Source of the DNA: Waterburya sp050330335
GTDB lineage: Bacteria; Cyanobacteriota; Cyanobacteriia; Cyanobacteriales; Xenococcaceae
Length of the DNA: 64,000 nucleotides
Assembly (NCBI GenBank): GCA_050330335.1
Contig: JBHJNX010000036.1
Span: 1 to 64,000 of the forward strand
Direction of reading: 5' to 3'
Position 1 is the stretch's first letter, and each line of letters begins with the position of its first letter. Under the pieces are notes generated by a model. That model was given only the letters and a program-made list of their open reading frames with translations, had not been told where the DNA came from and did not search any database. Positions 62,637 to 64,000 of the stretch are shown in pieces. A program made the translations under genes and the position numbers.

Positions 62637-64000
62637 ATGACTGACTTGAAATATATATTAGCTCTCGATCTAGGAACAACAGGAAATCGAGCTATTTTGT
62701 TTGATCGCTCTGGAAATATATTTAGTCAGGTTTATCATGAGCTAACTCAATATTATCCCCATCCCGGCTGGTTGGAACACGATGCCATAGAAATTTGGCA
62801 GGATACTTATAAGTGTATTCAACAAGTTCTTGCTGAAAGTAAGATTAACGTAGAACAAATAGCCGCCATTGGCTTGACGGTACAGCGAGAAACCTGTTTG
62901 CTGTGGGATAAAACTACAGGAGAACCCCTACATCCTGCTATAGTCTGGCAAGATCGACGTACTGCCACAATGTGCGATCGCTTGCGTCGGGAAAGAAAAG
63001 CAACCGAAATTCAACAAAAAACAGGGTTAGTTTTAGACGCTTATTTTTCTGCCACCAAATTAGCTTGGTTAATTGACTGGGTAAAAGAAAATAAGCCAGA
63101 TACCAATTGGGATAACATCATCGGTGGTACTGTGGACGCTTGGGCATTATGGAATTTAACGGGAAGAAAAGTTCACGCTAGCGATCGCTCTAATGCCAGT
63201 CGGACTATGCTGATGAATTTAGAAACTGGTGACTGGGATACTTCGCTACTAGAATTATTTAATATTCCCCGAACCTTAATGCCCGAAATTCTTCCCAGCA
63301 TGGGGATGTTTGGTAAAACCGAGCCTAAATTACTCGGTGCAGCAATTCCCATCACGGCAGTTTTTGGCGATCAACAAGCGGCTTTGTTCGCTCACGGATG
63401 CGATCGCCCTGGCTTGCTCAAATGCACCTATGGTACTGGTTCATTTTTAGTGGCTCAAACGGGAGAAGGAGTAACGCGATCGCACAATCAATTGCTATCT
63501 ACTGTAGCTTGGAGTACCAAAGAACAAACTAACTATGCTTTAGAAGGAGCAATTTTTACTACTGGTGCAGCTATTCAATGGCTTAGAGATGGACTGAGAC
63601 TGATTAAGTCTGCTGCCGAAACTGAAGCTCTCTGTAGTCAGGTTGCCGATACTAATGGAGTTTACTTTGTTCCTGCTTTGAGTGGTTTGGGCGCGCCTCA
63701 TTGGGATATGAATGCTCGTGGAGCATTTTTGGGCATTACGGGAGGAGTCCAGCAAGAACATATGATTCGGGCAGTTTTAGAAGCGATCGCCTATCAGGTA
63801 AAAGAAGTAGTGGAAGCAGTTAACCAAGACTGTAGCAATTCTGTATCCCTGCTGAAAGTAGACGGTGGTGCAACCCAAAATAATTTCTTAATGCAGTTTC
63901 AAGCCGACGCTCTAGGTATTCCCATCGAAAGACCGGCAATTTTAGATGCTACGGCCCAGGGAGCGGCTTTTGGTGCGGGTTTAGCTATCGGTTTCTGGGA
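62637..64000 (+). CDS. glpK: Glycerol kinase, partial at the window end
   Basis: FGGY-family kinase that phosphorylates glycerol to glycerol-3-phosphate. From the ATG at 62637 the frame runs open to the window end, about 454 of the usual 495-500 residues. It starts LALDLGTTGNRAILFDRSG (phosphate 1 loop) and has the substrate-binding TVQRETCLLWD and IVWQDRRTA, the LKCTYGTGSFL segment and the C-terminal LKVDGGATQNNFLMQFQAD. glpX-type genes in this window have a Calvin-cycle role and are not linked to it. The 3' end lies beyond the window. Confidence 0.93.
   Translation, partial: MTDLKYILALDLGTTGNRAILFDRSGNIFSQVYHELTQYYPHPGWLEHDAIEIWQDTYKCIQQVLAESKINVEQIAAIGLTVQRETCLLWDKTTGEPLHPAIVWQDRRTATMCDRLRRERKATEIQQKTGLVLDAYFSATKLAWLIDWVKENKPDTNWDNIIGGTVDAWALWNLTGRKVHASDRSNASRTMLMNLETGDWDTSLLELFNIPRTLMPEILPSMGMFGKTEPKLLGAAIPITAVFGDQQAALFAHGCDRPGLLKCTYGTGSFLVAQTGEGVTRSHNQLLSTVAWSTKEQTNYALEGAIFTTGAAIQWLRDGLRLIKSAAETEALCSQVADTNGVYFVPALSGLGAPHWDMNARGAFLGITGGVQQEHMIRAVLEAIAYQVKEVVEAVNQDCSNSVSLLKVDGGATQNNFLMQFQADALGIPIERPAILDATAQGAAFGAGLAIGFW

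Overview
The window is a stretch of cyanobacterial chromosome. The clearest signs are the very frequent HIP1 palindrome GCGATCGC, found in coding and non-coding DNA on both strands, and a gene set typical of oxygenic phototrophs: NDH-1 subunits ndhF and ndhN, a GlpX-type fructose/sedoheptulose bisphosphatase, hemA, hemB, a ThiO-ThiG fusion, and cyanobacterial DUF1830, DUF760 and DUF4079 proteins. The DNA is AT-rich (estimated by eye at about 40% GC). A family-9 cellulase together with a full fermentation set suggests a larger, perhaps mat- or biofilm-forming cyanobacterium such as a Pleurocapsa-type genus. That placement is inference. No rRNA, tRNA, CRISPR array or prophage was seen.

Layout. 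0-6 kb: a broken IS200-type transposase, ligA, cobM, a succinate-semialdehyde dehydrogenase and a NurA-domain protein, followed by a tandem array of two-tier hairpins (6.03-6.24 kb). 6.2-14.1 kb: cysE, thiO/thiG, DUF4079 and DUF1830 proteins, a methyltransferase, the exported GH9 cellulase and lipA. 14.2-20.6 kb: a response regulator, an AI-2E transporter-like protein, a HcyBio (DUF39) protein, a TPR protein and plsC. 20.7-28.6 kb: an XRE regulator, a GT2 glycosyltransferase, ndhF, hemB (with a duplicated upstream element), a PIN-PhoH ATPase and a carboxyl-terminal protease. 28.8-32.6 kb: ftsQ-ftsZ-thiD-scpB-DUF760 on one strand; this thiD has lost about 70 internal codons. 32.8-38 kb: a 31-residue membrane peptide, glpX, hemA, a Fur-box-like intergenic region with a divergent 58-residue exported peptide and an FAD oxidoreductase, then mscL. 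38-43.3 kb: a methyltransferase, an exported unknown protein, a murF fragment, ndhN, a Slr1339-family protein, surE and S-formylglutathione hydrolase.

43.3-54.6 kb is an anaerobic-metabolism block: adhE, a pyruvate formate-lyase activase, a universal stress protein, a small radical-SAM activase, an exported thioredoxin-CcdA fusion, a 43-residue membrane peptide and nifJ. Hairpin-rich IS200/IS605-type remnants abut the 3' ends of both adhE and nifJ. 54.8-61.6 kb holds gltB and gltD (the two subunits of pyridine-nucleotide glutamate synthase), separated by a RelE-type toxin-antitoxin pair. The window ends with a GxxExxY gene inside a near-perfect pair of 37-bp inverted repeats, and a glpK gene cut by the window end.

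Most genes are ordinary housekeeping. The points most worth a second look are the GxxExxY repeat cassette, the covarying two-tier hairpins, the transposon ends left without a nuclease next to adhE and nifJ, the internally deleted thiD, the palindrome inside nifJ, the repeats that form the start region of pflA, and several overlooked small membrane or exported peptides.
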